Shown: positions 1-8,838 of the stretch, in pieces
How positions within the stretch are numbered: the stretch's first letter is position 1
How the letters are laid out: each line of letters begins with the position of its first letter
DNA from: Pseudomonas fluvialis
Lineage (GTDB): Bacteria; Pseudomonadota; Gammaproteobacteria; Pseudomonadales; Pseudomonadaceae
DNA: 64,000 nt
Assembly: GCF_014207935.1 (NCBI RefSeq)
Contig: NZ_JACHLL010000001.1
Coordinates: 62,001-126,000, forward strand
Direction of reading: 5' to 3'
Program-made: the position numbers and the translations under genes
Notes under the pieces: generated by a model
What the model was told of the DNA's origin: nothing
What the model saw: the letters and a program-made list of their open reading frames with translations, nothing else
Databases searched by the model: none

Positions 1-399
1 CGCGGCGGCCTGTACGCCGAAACCAGCAATATCACGGTCAATGGCCAGACCCTGCTGCCGCGCCTGCAGGCCCAGGCCGACGCCGGCGTACGTCTGCTCG
101 GCTTTACCCCGACGCCCAATGCCTACAACGCACCGCAGATCACCCTGACCCTGGCCGAACTGACCTACCAGTCGCCCAAGGACGGCTCCTACGTCACCGA
201 AGCCAACATCAAGGCCGTCTTCCGCGCCGACGTACAGAACAACGGGCGCCGCTACTCCGGCCGCTACTCGGCGGCCCTGAACCAGCGTTTCGGTATGGCG
301 CCCAACGAGGAAACCAACAGCAAGCTGGTCAGCGATGTACTCAGCGATGCGCTGACCCGCGTCTTCAAGGACCAGAGCATTGGCCAGGCCTTGCGCTGA
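1..399 (+). CDS. yajG: YajG-family lipoprotein, C-terminal part
   Basis: The reading frame is open from the first base and stops with TGA at 397-399, so only the last 132 residues are present; the N-terminus with the expected lipobox lies outside the window. The visible part looks like the YajG family of outer-membrane-directed lipoproteins of unknown function (a run of short beta strands, then a helical tail with TNSKLVSDVLSDAL). A strong terminator follows within 25 bases. The family call rests on overall resemblance, since the diagnostic N-terminus is missing. Confidence 0.7.
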   Translation, partial: RGGLYAETSNITVNGQTLLPRLQAQADAGVRLLGFTPTPNAYNAPQITLTLAELTYQSPKDGSYVTEANIKAVFRADVQNNGRRYSGRYSAALNQRFGMAPNEETNSKLVSDVLSDALTRVFKDQSIGQALR

Positions 400-420
400 A
401 GGCTTTCGCCCGGAAGAAAG

Positions 421-444
421 AGCCCGCAAAAGCGGGCTTTTTTT
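421..444 (+). terminator. Rho-independent terminator after yajG
   Basis: A perfect 7-bp stem AGCCCGC/GCGGGCT (421-427 and 432-438) with an AAAA loop is followed by seven T residues (438-444). It lies 21 bases after the yajG stop on the same strand. The rest of the stretch up to the next gene at 570 shows no gene. Confidence 0.9.
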
Positions 445-569
445 GTACCGTTGACTATCACCACCGCCCCATAACGGCACGCAGATCAACGCTGGTAGCC
501 ATCAATCATGAAGCGATGAGATAGCGGCCTATACTCAAGGAGAAGTCGCCTCCGCCGCGAGAGTTTTTC

Positions 570-2549
570 ATGCCCCTGCGCCGCCGCCTGCTCCTGTTGT
601 TTCTGCCGCTGATGCTGATCAGCCTGTGCGCCGTGTGGCTGCTTAGCCAGCACCTGTTGCTGCAGCGTTTCGATCAGCTGGACGCCGATCATCTGGCCGA
701 ATCGGCCAACCAGCTGCACCGCGAGCTGCACCAGCAGATGGAACACCTGCAGACCCTGAGTCGCGACTGGGCCTGGTGGGATGACAGCTATCGCTTCGTC
801 GAGCAGCGCAATCCGGAATACCGCAGCAGCAACCTGACCCTGGATACTCTGGACAACCTCGGCCTGCACTTCATCCTGCTGTACGACCATCAGGGCCGCC
901 TGATCGAAGAGATCTGGCATGTACCCGAAGCCGAGCAGTTGCCCGGACTGCAACTGGATCGCCAGCACGACCCGACACTGGTCAAGCTGCGCACCCTGAA
1001 CCAGTTGGCTCGCAGCGGCTTCAACCAGTATCGCGAAAACCCTGCCGACAGCCTCACCGAGTGGTTCGACCTCGACCGCCACCCCTTGCTGGCCACCAGC
1101 TCGCCGATCAGCAACTCCGATGCCGACAAGCGCCCCAATGGCATTCTGGTGATGGGGTTCTTCATCACCAGCGAATGGCAAAAAGGCCTGGAGAATCGGC
1201 TGCTGCAGAAGCTGGTGCTGGAAGACAACCCCAGCGCTCCGGGCAAAGCCTTCGCACTCGATATCCACAGCAAGCAGATGCGCAGTCAGGCCTGGCTGAC
1301 ACCGCGTCTGCTGGTCGGCAATCTTCAGGAAACCCGCCTGAGCATGGTTACCCAGGAGGGGCAGCCAGCCCTGAGCCTGTTACTGAGTCGCGACCGGCCG
1401 ATCTACCGCCAGGGCCAGCAGGTGATCAACCTGTTCTTTACCGGCGTGCTGCTGATCATGCTGATCAGCGCCGGCATCGGCTACCTGGGTCTGGAGGTCT
1501 GGGTCCTGCGGCGCCTGCTGCGCATGCACCAGCAAGTCGGACAGATCGGCCAGGACAACCAGCGTGAACGCCTGACGATGGAAGGTCGCGATGAGCTGGG
1601 GCAACTGGCCGGTGAGATCAACCACATGCTCGAACGGGTCGAGCAGAGCGAAAGCCGTGACCTGGCGATTCTCAACAACATCCAGGATGGCTTCTTCGAA
1701 CTGGACACCAACGGCCGGGTCCTGACCGCCAATCCGGCCCTGGAAAAGATGCTCGGCTACCCGGGCGGCGCACTGGAGAACATGGACATGCTGCAGGCAT
1801 TGAGCGCCGAGGACGCCGTGCGTGCCCGCGAGCTGTTCCGTGAAGCCATCCACAGCGATGGCAATACGGTGATCAGCGTGCCCTTACAACGGCGCAATGG
1901 CAGCTATGGCCATTTCGAGGGGCGATTCTCACCCATCCGTGACAGCCACGGCACACTGCTGGGCTACCGCGGCATCGTGCGCGATGTCAGCGGCCAGGTG
2001 GCTCTGCAGAACCAACTCATGGAGATGGCCTATCGCGACACGCTGACCGGCCTGGGCAATCGCAAGGCCTTTCTCGAACAGCTCAAGCAGGCGCTGGACG
2101 AGGCGGACCAGTTGCAACGCCCGCTGGCCCTGTTCTACATCGACCTGGACCGTTTCAAGGAGGTCAACGACCGCTTCGGCCATGACGCCGGTGACGAACT
2201 GCTGACACAGATTGCAGAACGCCTGCGCAACAGCCTGCGCGCACCAGACCGGGTGTACCGCCTGGGCGGTGACGAATTCACCCTGCTGATGCCCGGCGGC
2301 ACCCTCGACAGCTCCCAGCGCCTCGCAGCACGGCTGCTGGCCAGCCTGCATGAACCGATCTACCTGAAGCAGGTGATGGTCGACTTTGTCACCCCAAGCA
2401 TCGGCATCGCCCTCTACCCAGAACATGCCGACGAGGCGGCAACCCTGATCAGTGCTGCCGACGCGGCCATGTACCAGGCCAAGCAGCAGCGCAATCGCGC
2501 CTGTGTCTACCAGGGCGACGCACTTTCCCCTCTGACGGAAAATCGTTAA
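570..2549 (+). CDS. Membrane diguanylate cyclase, CHASE4-HAMP-PAS-GGDEF
   Basis: Makes the second messenger cyclic di-GMP from two GTP. Residues about 8-28 form a first membrane helix. A periplasmic CHASE4 sensor domain follows (typical WAWWDD near residues 67-72), then a second membrane helix at about 284-310, a HAMP linker, a PAS domain (about 370-480) and a C-terminal GGDEF domain. The active-site loop is intact (GGDEF at 566-570) and the inhibitory I-site RAPD sits the expected five residues upstream (557-560), so product feedback inhibition is likely. There is no EAL domain. The order with cysZ downstream resembles P. aeruginosa PA0847-PA0846 as I recall it. The signal sensed by CHASE4 is unknown. 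Confidence 0.92.
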   Translation: MPLRRRLLLLFLPLMLISLCAVWLLSQHLLLQRFDQLDADHLAESANQLHRELHQQMEHLQTLSRDWAWWDDSYRFVEQRNPEYRSSNLTLDTLDNLGLHFILLYDHQGRLIEEIWHVPEAEQLPGLQLDRQHDPTLVKLRTLNQLARSGFNQYRENPADSLTEWFDLDRHPLLATSSPISNSDADKRPNGILVMGFFITSEWQKGLENRLLQKLVLEDNPSAPGKAFALDIHSKQMRSQAWLTPRLLVGNLQETRLSMVTQEGQPALSLLLSRDRPIYRQGQQVINLFFTGVLLIMLISAGIGYLGLEVWVLRRLLRMHQQVGQIGQDNQRERLTMEGRDELGQLAGEINHMLERVEQSESRDLAILNNIQDGFFELDTNGRVLTANPALEKMLGYPGGALENMDMLQALSAEDAVRARELFREAIHSDGNTVISVPLQRRNGSYGHFEGRFSPIRDSHGTLLGYRGIVRDVSGQVALQNQLMEMAYRDTLTGLGNRKAFLEQLKQALDEADQLQRPLALFYIDLDRFKEVNDRFGHDAGDELLTQIAERLRNSLRAPDRVYRLGGDEFTLLMPGGTLDSSQRLAARLLASLHEPIYLKQVMVDFVTPSIGIALYPEHADEAATLISAADAAMYQAKQQRNRACVYQGDALSPLTENR

Positions 2550-2582
2550 GGTCGGCGCACTTTTCCTGCCCTGGAGCCTGCC

Positions 2583-3320
2583 ATGCCCCCAGTCGTCCTC
2601 AACGGCCCGCAATACCTGGCCGAAGGCCTCAAGCTGATGCTGCGCCCCGGCCTGCGCCTATTCGTGCTGCTGCCATTGCTGGTCAACCTGCTGGTGTTCG
2701 GCGGCCTGATCGTGCTCGCCGTGCAGCAGTTCGGCGGCCTGCTCGAACAGTTGATGGGCTCGGTGCCGGACTGGCTGAGCTGGCTGAACTGGTTGCTGTG
2801 GCCGCTGTTCGTAGTGCTCCTGCTGTTTACGGTGTTTTTCACCTTCAGCCTGCTGGCCAACATCATCGCCGCGCCCTTCAACGGCTTTCTCGCCGAGAAG
2901 GTAGAAGTCGTGCTGCGCGGCACGGACGACTTCCCGCCCTTCAGCCTGGCCGAGCTCTCCGCCATGGTGCCGCGCACCGTTGGCCGCGAACTGCGCAAGC
3001 TCGGCTACTTCCTGCCGCGCGCGCTGGTCCTGTTGATCCTCACCTTTATTCCGGTGATCAACCTGGTGGCCATTCCCCTGTGGCTGCTGTTCGGCGTCTG
3101 GATGATGGCCATCCAGTACATCGACTACCCGGCGGACAACAACAAGCTGGGTTGGAACGAGATGCTCGCCTGGCTGCGCGAGAAGCGCTGGCAGAGCCTG
3201 GGCTTCGGCGGCTCGGTGTACCTCGCGCTGCTGGTTCCCTTTGCCAATATCCTGGTGATGCCGGCGGCAGTGGCCGGCGCCACCCTGTTCTGGGTGCGCG
3301 AGCGCCAGACGCAAGCGTAA
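2583..3320 (+). CDS. cysZ: CysZ-type sulfate transporter (EI24 family)
   Basis: An inner-membrane protein of 245 residues, close to the usual CysZ length. Hydrophobic blocks at about 22-47, 66-93, 140-170 and 200-232 fit the family's half-buried and transmembrane helices. The stretch [16 protein letters not shown] is typical of CysZ/EI24 proteins, which take up sulfate for cysteine synthesis. It starts 33 bases after the cyclase gene, preceded by a CCTGGAGCCTGCC leader, and may be read from the same transcript. No cysteine-regulon gene is next to it, so the functional assignment rests on family similarity alone. Confidence 0.88.
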   Translation: MPPVVLNGPQYLAEGLKLMLRPGLRLFVLLPLLVNLLVFGGLIVLAVQQFGGLLEQLMGSVPDWLSWLNWLLWPLFVVLLLFTVFFTFSLLANIIAAPFNGFLAEKVEVVLRGTDDFPPFSLAELSAMVPRTVGRELRKLGYFLPRALVLLILTFIPVINLVAIPLWLLFGVWMMAIQYIDYPADNNKLGWNEMLAWLREKRWQSLGFGGSVYLALLVPFANILVMPAAVAGATLFWVRERQTQA

Positions 3321-3346
3321 CCGCGCGGTCATACGTCTGACATACG

Positions 3347-3384
3347 GCATTCATGCCAGCAGCCAAGACTGCTGGCATGAATGC
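3347..3384. other. Perfect 16-bp hairpin covering the glycosyltransferase start
   Basis: GCATTCATGCCAGCAG at 3347-3362 and its exact reverse complement at 3369-3384 are separated by six bases (CCAAGA). The structure lies 26 bases after the cysZ stop and contains both candidate ATG codons (3353 and 3377) of the downstream gene. No T run follows, so it is not a standard terminator. Confidence 0.85.
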
Positions 3385-4588
3385 ACAGCCTCTGCACATC
3401 GCCCTGATCAGCGAAACCTTCCCTCCGGAAATCAACGGCGTGGCCCATACCCTGGCGCGCCTGGTCGATGGCCTGCGCCTGCGTGGCCATCGTGTGCAGA
3501 TCATCCGCCCGCGCCAGCCTGGCGAGGCCCGCCCACCCATCAGTGACGATCTACTGCTAACCCGCGGCTGGCCCCTGCCCGGCTACCCCGGCCTGCAATG
3601 GGGTCAGTCGGCCCTGCACAAGCTGCTGCGCCGCTGGCGCCGGCAACGCCCGGACGTGCTGTACATCAGCACCGAGGGCCCGCTGGGGCTGTCCGCCCTG
3701 CGGGCCGCGCGCCGACTGGGGATTCCGGTCGTCAGCGGTTTTCACAGCAACTTCCAGCACTACAGCGAACACTACGGCCTGGGCCTGTTCAGCCGTCTGC
3801 TCGGCGCCTACCTGCGGGCCTTCCACAATCGCTGCCAGGCTACCCTGGTGCCCAGCTGCAGCCAGCAGATGGAACTGCAACGGCGCGGCTTCGAGCGCCT
3901 GACCCTGCTCAGCCGCGGGGTCGACAGCCTGCTGTTCCACCCCAGCCGGCGCTGCCCGCAACTGCGCCAGGCCTGGGATCTGGGCGAGCAGGACATCGCC
4001 GTGCTGCACGTCGGCCGCCTGGCCGCAGAAAAGAACCTCGGCCTGCTCGCCGACAGCTTCCACGCCCTGCAACTGGCCCATCCCACAAAGCGCCTGCGTC
4101 TGGTGCTGGTCGGCGACGGGCCGCAACGCAAGGCGCTGGAGAAACAGCTGCCGGACGCCATCTTCTGTGGCCTGCAACGCGGTGAAGAACTGGCCCGCCA
4201 CTACGCCTCGGGCGATCTGTTCCTCTTTCCCAGCCTGTCGGAGACCTTCGGCAATGTGGTGCTCGAAGCCATGGCCGCCGGGCTGGCGGTAGTGGCCTAC
4301 GATCAGGCTGCCGCCGCCCAACATATCCAGCACGGCCACACCGGCGCACTGGCCATGCCCGGCGACGAGGCAGCCTTCATCGAGGCGGCCGGCTGGCTGC
4401 TGGAAGACCGCGAACACCTGCGCCGGGTGCGTCTGAATGCCCGCCAGCACGCCAGCCGCCAGGGCTGGACGGCGATCATCGAGCAGTTCGAGTCCTGCCT
4501 GTTCCAGGCCATGAGCAGCGCCCCGAGCACCCCGCCGCCCCACTCGCTGACGCATAAAAAAACCCCGGGGCTTACGCCTCGGGGCTGA
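3377..4588 (+). CDS. Glycosyltransferase family 4 (GT-B fold)
   Basis: A retaining sugar transferase of the group that includes plant/bacterial sulfolipid and mannosyl-lipid synthases; related Pseudomonas proteins are thought to glycosylate membrane lipids. The N-terminal half starts with ALISETFPPEINGVA, the acceptor-side signature of this subgroup. The C-terminal half has HVGRLAAEKN and the EX7E sugar-nucleotide motif in SLSETFGNVVLEAM. Two in-frame starts exist, ATG 3353 and ATG 3377; neither has a clear Shine-Dalgarno sequence and both lie inside a 16-bp perfect hairpin. I chose 3377 because the conserved domain begins within ten residues of it. The 3' end overlaps the terminator of the convergent gene. 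Confidence 0.88.
   Translation: MNAQPLHIALISETFPPEINGVAHTLARLVDGLRLRGHRVQIIRPRQPGEARPPISDDLLLTRGWPLPGYPGLQWGQSALHKLLRRWRRQRPDVLYISTEGPLGLSALRAARRLGIPVVSGFHSNFQHYSEHYGLGLFSRLLGAYLRAFHNRCQATLVPSCSQQMELQRRGFERLTLLSRGVDSLLFHPSRRCPQLRQAWDLGEQDIAVLHVGRLAAEKNLGLLADSFHALQLAHPTKRLRLVLVGDGPQRKALEKQLPDAIFCGLQRGEELARHYASGDLFLFPSLSETFGNVVLEAMAAGLAVVAYDQAAAAQHIQHGHTGALAMPGDEAAFIEAAGWLLEDREHLRRVRLNARQHASRQGWTAIIEQFESCLFQAMSSAPSTPPPHSLTHKKTPGLTPRG
4555..4587 (-). terminator. Minus-strand terminator of the ene-reductase gene, inside the glycosyltransferase 3' end
   Basis: Read on the minus strand, a 9-bp stem with one mismatch (CCCCGAGGC / GCCCCGGGG, loop GTAA) is followed by seven T residues. It serves the leftward gene ending at 4642. 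On the plus strand there is no T run. The hairpin lies within the last codons of the convergent glycosyltransferase gene. Confidence 0.85.
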
Positions 4589-4641
4589 AAGGCTGTAGCG
4601 GCAACGCTCCCGTGGCCGCTACAGGGGGTATTGCGGAAAAC

Positions 4642-5751
4642 TCAGTTCAGGCTCATCAGGGCATCGCGGCTGAACGGCAGGATGTCCTGCTCACGGCCAT
4701 CGCGTACCTTCACGGCCCAGTCGGCATCCACCAGCAGGGCACGGCCCACGGCCACCAGGTCGAACTCCTGCTTGTTCAGACGCTCCAGCAGGTTTTCCAG
4801 GCTGGCCGGCTGCGCCACCTTGTCGGTGTTGACCATGAACTGCAGGAACTCGCCATCCAGGCCGACACTGCCCACGGTGATGGTCGGCTTGCCGGTGAGC
4901 TGACGGGTCCAGCCGGCCAGGTTGAGGTCGGAGCCGTCGAACTCTGGCTCCCAGAAGCGGCGGGTCGAGCAGTGGAAGATATCCACGCCAGCCTCGGACA
5001 GCGGTTTGAGGAAGGCGCCCAGATCTTCGGCGCTGGTCACCAGACGCGCGGTGTAGTCCTGCTGCTTCCACTGGGAGAAACGGAAGATGATCGGGAAATC
5101 CGGACCGACGGCGGCGCGTACGGCCTGAATCAGCTCGATGGCAAAGCGCGAACGGTTGGCCAGGCTGCCACCGTAACCGTCGGTGCGCTGGTTGCTGCCT
5201 TCCCAGAAGAACTGATCGATCAGGTAGCCGTGGGCGCCGTGGATCTCCACGCCGTCCATGCCGATGGCCTGGGCGTCACGCGCGGCCTGGGCGAAGGCGG
5301 CAATCACCGCGTCGATGTCGGCCTGGGTCATGCCGTGCACCACGACGTTGCCGTCCTTGAGTTTCTCCATCGGGCCATAGCCCGGCACGCTGGCATCCGG
5401 CTCGGTGCCCAGCTTGCGCACGTTACCCACGTGCCACAGCTGCGGGACGATCTTGCCGCCTTCGGCGTGCACCGCATCGACCACCTTCTTCCAGCCGACC
5501 AGGGCATCTTCGCCATAGAAGCGCGGCACGTTGGGATAACCATTGGCCGCGGCGTGGCCGACGGTGGTGCCCTCGGTGATGATCAGGCCGACACCGGCCG
5601 CGGCGCGACGACGGTAGTACTCGATAACCTTGCTGTTGGGCACACCGCCCGGGGAAAAGGAACGGGTCATCGGCGCCATCACCACGCGGGTCGGCAGCTC
5701 CAGGCTACCCAGGCGGAAGGGTTCGAACAGGGCTTTTACGGGGGCGGTCAT
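4642..5751 (-). CDS. Old Yellow Enzyme family ene-reductase (NemA-like)
   Basis: An FMN- and NAD(P)H-dependent flavoprotein of 369 residues that reduces electrophilic alkenes, quinones or nitro compounds. The family's N-terminus is present (LFEPFRLGSLELPTRVVMAPMTR), as is a substrate-binding pair in HGAHGYLIDQFF and the YGGS loop after it. The start has a good ribosome site (GAGGAG, then CAAGC). It lies 54 bases downstream of a TetR gene on the same strand, and an operator-like sequence identical to that upstream of the TetR gene sits 24 bases before its ATG. This is the nemR-nemA arrangement of E. coli, so a role in detoxifying reactive electrophiles is likely. Confidence 0.9.
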   Translation of the reverse strand: MTAPVKALFEPFRLGSLELPTRVVMAPMTRSFSPGGVPNSKVIEYYRRRAAAGVGLIITEGTTVGHAAANGYPNVPRFYGEDALVGWKKVVDAVHAEGGKIVPQLWHVGNVRKLGTEPDASVPGYGPMEKLKDGNVVVHGMTQADIDAVIAAFAQAARDAQAIGMDGVEIHGAHGYLIDQFFWEGSNQRTDGYGGSLANRSRFAIELIQAVRAAVGPDFPIIFRFSQWKQQDYTARLVTSAEDLGAFLKPLSEAGVDIFHCSTRRFWEPEFDGSDLNLAGWTRQLTGKPTITVGSVGLDGEFLQFMVNTDKVAQPASLENLLERLNKQEFDLVAVGRALLVDADWAVKVRDGREQDILPFSRDALMSLN

Positions 5752-5774
5752 GCTTGCTCCTCTGCCGGCCAGGC

Positions 5775-5788
5775 GACCGGTCGTCTCG
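5775..5788. promoter_or_regulatory. Operator-like GACCGGTC motif before the ene-reductase
   Basis: The 14-base sequence GACCGGTCGTCTCG here is identical to one at 6413-6426 upstream of the TetR gene. Its core GACCGGTC is palindromic, and extends to CGACCGGTCG at this copy. Placement just upstream of both genes suggests the TetR protein binds both. Confidence 0.7.
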
Positions 5789-5805
5789 TTAAATGGGTTA
5801 AAAAA

Positions 5806-6399
5806 TCAGCCCTGCAGCACACGCTGCAGGCGCACGACAAACTCTTCCACCGGGCGGATGCTGTGGCCGACCTTGAGTCGGCCCAGCACGCCCTGCCAGG
5901 CACAGGTAATGAAGCTGGCCAGGTTGGTGCAGTCTTCGTCCGCGGCCAGCTCGCCACAGGCCCTGGCCTCCAGCAGGCAACGCTCGAGAATCGCCAGCGA
6001 CTCGGCGTAGATGGCATCTACCTGGGCGCCGACGGCAGGCAGCAACTCGCTCATCTCGAAACTCAGGCTGCCGATGAAGCAGTGGTATTCCACGCGTTCC
6101 TGCTGCTGAAAGTGCCCCAGCAGCTCGCGGTAATAGGCCAGAATCCGCGCACTCGGGCTCAAGGCCGGATTGCTCAGCGCCTCGGCGTAGCGCTGCAGAC
6201 GCGGCCGGTAGACATACTCCAGTGCCTGCAGGGCAAAATCTTCCTTGCTGGCGAAGTAGTGATAGAACGAGCCCTTGGGAATCCCAGCGGCCTGGACAAT
6301 CTCCAGCACCCCGGTGCCGTGGTAACCGCGGCGGGTCATCACCGCCGAGCCCTTGGTCAGGATCAGATCACGCTTGTCGAGTCGGATGCTTTTGCTCAT
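5806..6399 (-). CDS. TetR-family repressor, NemR-like
   Basis: A 197-residue regulator with a TetR helix-turn-helix at about residues 15-60 (GVLEIVQAAGIPKGSFYHYF, typical of the AcrR/NemR branch). The ligand domain contains YHCFIGSLSFEMSELLPAV, which lines up with the segment of E. coli NemR that carries the redox- and electrophile-sensing Cys106. The cysteine is kept here, so oxidation or alkylation of this residue may relieve repression of the adjacent ene-reductase. Further cysteines follow (CLLEARAC, DEDC). The operator-like motif 14-27 bases upstream points to autorepression. The NemR alignment is from memory. Confidence 0.88.
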   Translation of the reverse strand: MSKSIRLDKRDLILTKGSAVMTRRGYHGTGVLEIVQAAGIPKGSFYHYFASKEDFALQALEYVYRPRLQRYAEALSNPALSPSARILAYYRELLGHFQQQERVEYHCFIGSLSFEMSELLPAVGAQVDAIYAESLAILERCLLEARACGELAADEDCTNLASFITCAWQGVLGRLKVGHSIRPVEEFVVRLQRVLQG

Positions 6400-6412
6400 G
6401 GAGCGAGCATAT

Positions 6413-6426
6413 GACCGGTCGTCTCG
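6413..6426. promoter_or_regulatory. Operator-like GACCGGTC motif before the TetR gene
   Basis: Second exact copy of GACCGGTCGTCTCG, 14 bases upstream of the TetR start codon. A wider inverted pair GGTCG-N7-CGACC is also visible here on the minus strand. Confidence 0.7.
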
Positions 6427-6429
6427 CCC

Positions 6430-6777
6430 GACCAGTATTATTGATTTCGGTGATTAAGAACTATGGTCCCGTCAGCCACCGAGTAAAGCACGCCCCCATA
6501 CGCGAAACGCTCGACCTATACAGCAAGCAGGTGATCAATTCATCACCGCCAAGATCAGTATGTAGAAGATCGAAGCGTGGAGATGGCGATAGCTCTGCCT
6601 ATGAAGTGCTCTTCGTTCAGTTCAAAGAGAGTCTGCCATACAACAAAAGCATCCATCTCGAGCAAAGTACAGACGGACTTATTGGGTACATCCGGCGTAC
6701 TCTTCCTAGAGTAGGCCGCAGATTAACTCGTAAAACTCAGCAGAGCCACGAAAAACTCGAAACCTAAAGTTATTACC
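6430..6777. other. A+T-rich stretch with no convincing gene
   Basis: About 350 bases at the 3' side of the acyltransferase gene. Base composition shifts from the G+C-rich chromosome to an A+T-rich character and stays so to about 8820. No start with a ribosome site and no recognisable protein was found; a plus-strand open frame crossing it begins inside the TetR gene and has no family features. Confidence 0.6.
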
Positions 6778-8727
6778 TCAGTTGAATGCATTATTCTCCT
6801 TGACCCATTGCGCAAAGCTACCCCCCATAAACTCAGCACCTTCAGGCGTCAAGTGGTGAGTATCATACATCATAGGCCCACCAAGACGCCCTACGACCTT
6901 ACAGCCAGAATCCCCAGCGCATAAATACTTCAAAGGATTGAAAAACAGAACACCCTTTTCCTTACTTATCTTCTCAAGCCTGTTATTTATCGCCACCGTG
7001 TCAGGATCAATAAATTTAGCGGCTGCGGCTTCAATCCCATATAGACTCTTGTGATACCTAAATATGCCAGTACTACTGGCCAACATATGCTTATGCCCCA
7101 CCACAATTATTTTCGCACTGGAACCCTCACGAATTCTATCTATAGTCCCTGGCAGATACTGAACCAAGTAATCGTACCAAAACGGACCAAGAACAACTAT
7201 CTCACTCCCCTTGAGCATATCGACCGAGAATGCGGAGGAATTTTGACCCTCACAAATCTCTCGCTTTACTTTTTCTTTTAGAAAAGCCTTATTCTCCAAG
7301 CCATAGTAACTTTCTTTACTAGCAGAAGGAATAAATACACCTCCGCAAAAATATTGAATATGGCTAACCGAAACATTGGAATTAATACCACTTACGAGTT
7401 TCGTCGTAGAAATTGCATTAAGCATGTCTGCCGCCTGAGAGTCCCCTATCAGATAAATCTTGGCCTTTGCTGAGCGCAGCCCACTATTTGAACTTACAAC
7501 CTTCCACAAATCCCATACATAGCTCTTATCATTAATATCATAACGAGTCAGGAACATCTCATTCTCTTTGAATCGCCAAACCCACCCTTTGTTTGCCCAA
7601 GAATCCGCAGCAGGAAGTACCAAAGCCAGCGTCAGAATGGCACAGGCAAGACCAAATGCAGCAGGCGAACTCTGCGCGGAGCCTTTCATGCCAAAGCGAA
7701 AGGGTTTCTCGATGAAATTGTAAAGAGCAAGTGCCGATACCAAAGTACCCCCAAGGAGTGCTATCTGATCAATCACTCCGAGCGGTTCAATTTGCAGATA
7801 TTTATAAAACACAAAAATCGGCCAATGCGTCAAGTAAAGAGAATAACTAATCTTACCAATACCCACAGGGCCGGCAGAGGCCAACACCCGACCAACCGGA
7901 CCTGTGCCCCCTGCATAAATCAGCAGCGCAGCTCCTACGCAGGGAAACAAAGCATTGACTCCAGGAAATGGAGTCTCGCCATTAAAAAAGTGTACAGAGT
8001 AGATAATTAGAGCCACACCAAGAATAGAAGAGGCCACCTTCCTCACTTGACTACCAGGAAAATAATTGACAACCCAAATCACCCCCGCGCCAATTGCAAA
8101 TTCAAAAATACGAAACGGGGTAAGATAAAAACTGGCCGGCGAGAACTCTTTGAGAACCACCTCTGCCCCAAGCAAACTGACAATCCCTAAACAAATCACC
8201 ATAACAGGCAAAGGCCATGACCTTGGCACTTTATGCAGAAAGTACAGCAGCACCGGCCAAAACAAATAAAATTGTTCCTCGACACTCAGCGACCACGTAT
8301 GCAATAGAGGCTTAAGCTCAGATGCAGCATCGAAGTAGTCGCTCTCCAACCAGAAAAATATATTCGAAAGCGACATAGATGCATATACAATCGATCCCGA
8401 AAGCCTCTCCATATCCTCTGCCGAAAATAGAACAAAGCCAACACAAAAAGTTGAAAGCAATATCACAAATAGAGCAGGAAACAATCTGCGAGCCCTTCGC
8501 ACAAAGAACACCGAGAATTTGAAACGCCCCTCTTTCAACTCCTCAAGCAGGAGCCTACTAATAAGAAACCCACTAATTACAAAGAAAATATCTACCCCAA
8601 CAAAACCTCCAGAAAAACCTGGAACGCCGAAGTGATAAAGAATAACAACAAGCACTGCAACCGATCGTAACCCATCAATTTCCGGGCTATAGATAACGCG
8701 ACCATTTCTTTTTGTTGGATTTTTCAT
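6778..8727 (-). CDS. Membrane acyltransferase, AT3 domain fused to SGNH (O-acetyltransferase)
   Basis: A 649-residue OafA/OatA-type protein that likely moves acetyl groups across the inner membrane onto a surface polysaccharide. The N-terminal 380 residues hold about ten membrane helices and the AT3 signatures (EIDGLRSVAVLVVILYHFG, FVGVDIFFVISGFLIS, HTWSLSVEEQFYLFWP). The C-terminal part is an SGNH esterase-like domain with the nucleophile in LIGDSQAAD and a final DTHHLT carrying the Asp/His pair. Its codon use and base composition are clearly more A+T-rich than both neighbours, and no other polysaccharide gene is nearby, so I infer horizontal acquisition as a single-gene cargo, typical of serotype-modifying acetylases. 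Confidence 0.9.
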   Translation of the reverse strand: MKNPTKRNGRVIYSPEIDGLRSVAVLVVILYHFGVPGFSGGFVGVDIFFVISGFLISRLLLEELKEGRFKFSVFFVRRARRLFPALFVILLSTFCVGFVLFSAEDMERLSGSIVYASMSLSNIFFWLESDYFDAASELKPLLHTWSLSVEEQFYLFWPVLLYFLHKVPRSWPLPVMVICLGIVSLLGAEVVLKEFSPASFYLTPFRIFEFAIGAGVIWVVNYFPGSQVRKVASSILGVALIIYSVHFFNGETPFPGVNALFPCVGAALLIYAGGTGPVGRVLASAGPVGIGKISYSLYLTHWPIFVFYKYLQIEPLGVIDQIALLGGTLVSALALYNFIEKPFRFGMKGSAQSSPAAFGLACAILTLALVLPAADSWANKGWVWRFKENEMFLTRYDINDKSYVWDLWKVVSSNSGLRSAKAKIYLIGDSQAADMLNAISTTKLVSGINSNVSVSHIQYFCGGVFIPSASKESYYGLENKAFLKEKVKREICEGQNSSAFSVDMLKGSEIVVLGPFWYDYLVQYLPGTIDRIREGSSAKIIVVGHKHMLASSTGIFRYHKSLYGIEAAAAKFIDPDTVAINNRLEKISKEKGVLFFNPLKYLCAGDSGCKVVGRLGGPMMYDTHHLTPEGAEFMGGSFAQWVKENNAFN

Positions 8728-8838
8728 TTTACATTCTGATAATTTTGGTTAATTAGGTTACCCGCCAACATAGAAACAGTATTGACCTCCAGCTAACTGA
8801 CCATGATGAAAAAGAGACGCCAGGGTTAGTTTCTCCCG

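Noticed and set aside
6222..6767. Plus-strand open frame (181 codons) from the TetR gene into the A+T-rich insert
   Set aside because: It starts inside the TetR gene on the opposite strand, has no ribosome site and no recognisable domain.
6430..8830. The A+T-rich insert as a prophage or genomic island with attachment sites
   Set aside because: There is only one gene, no integrase or tRNA, and no direct repeat at the borders.
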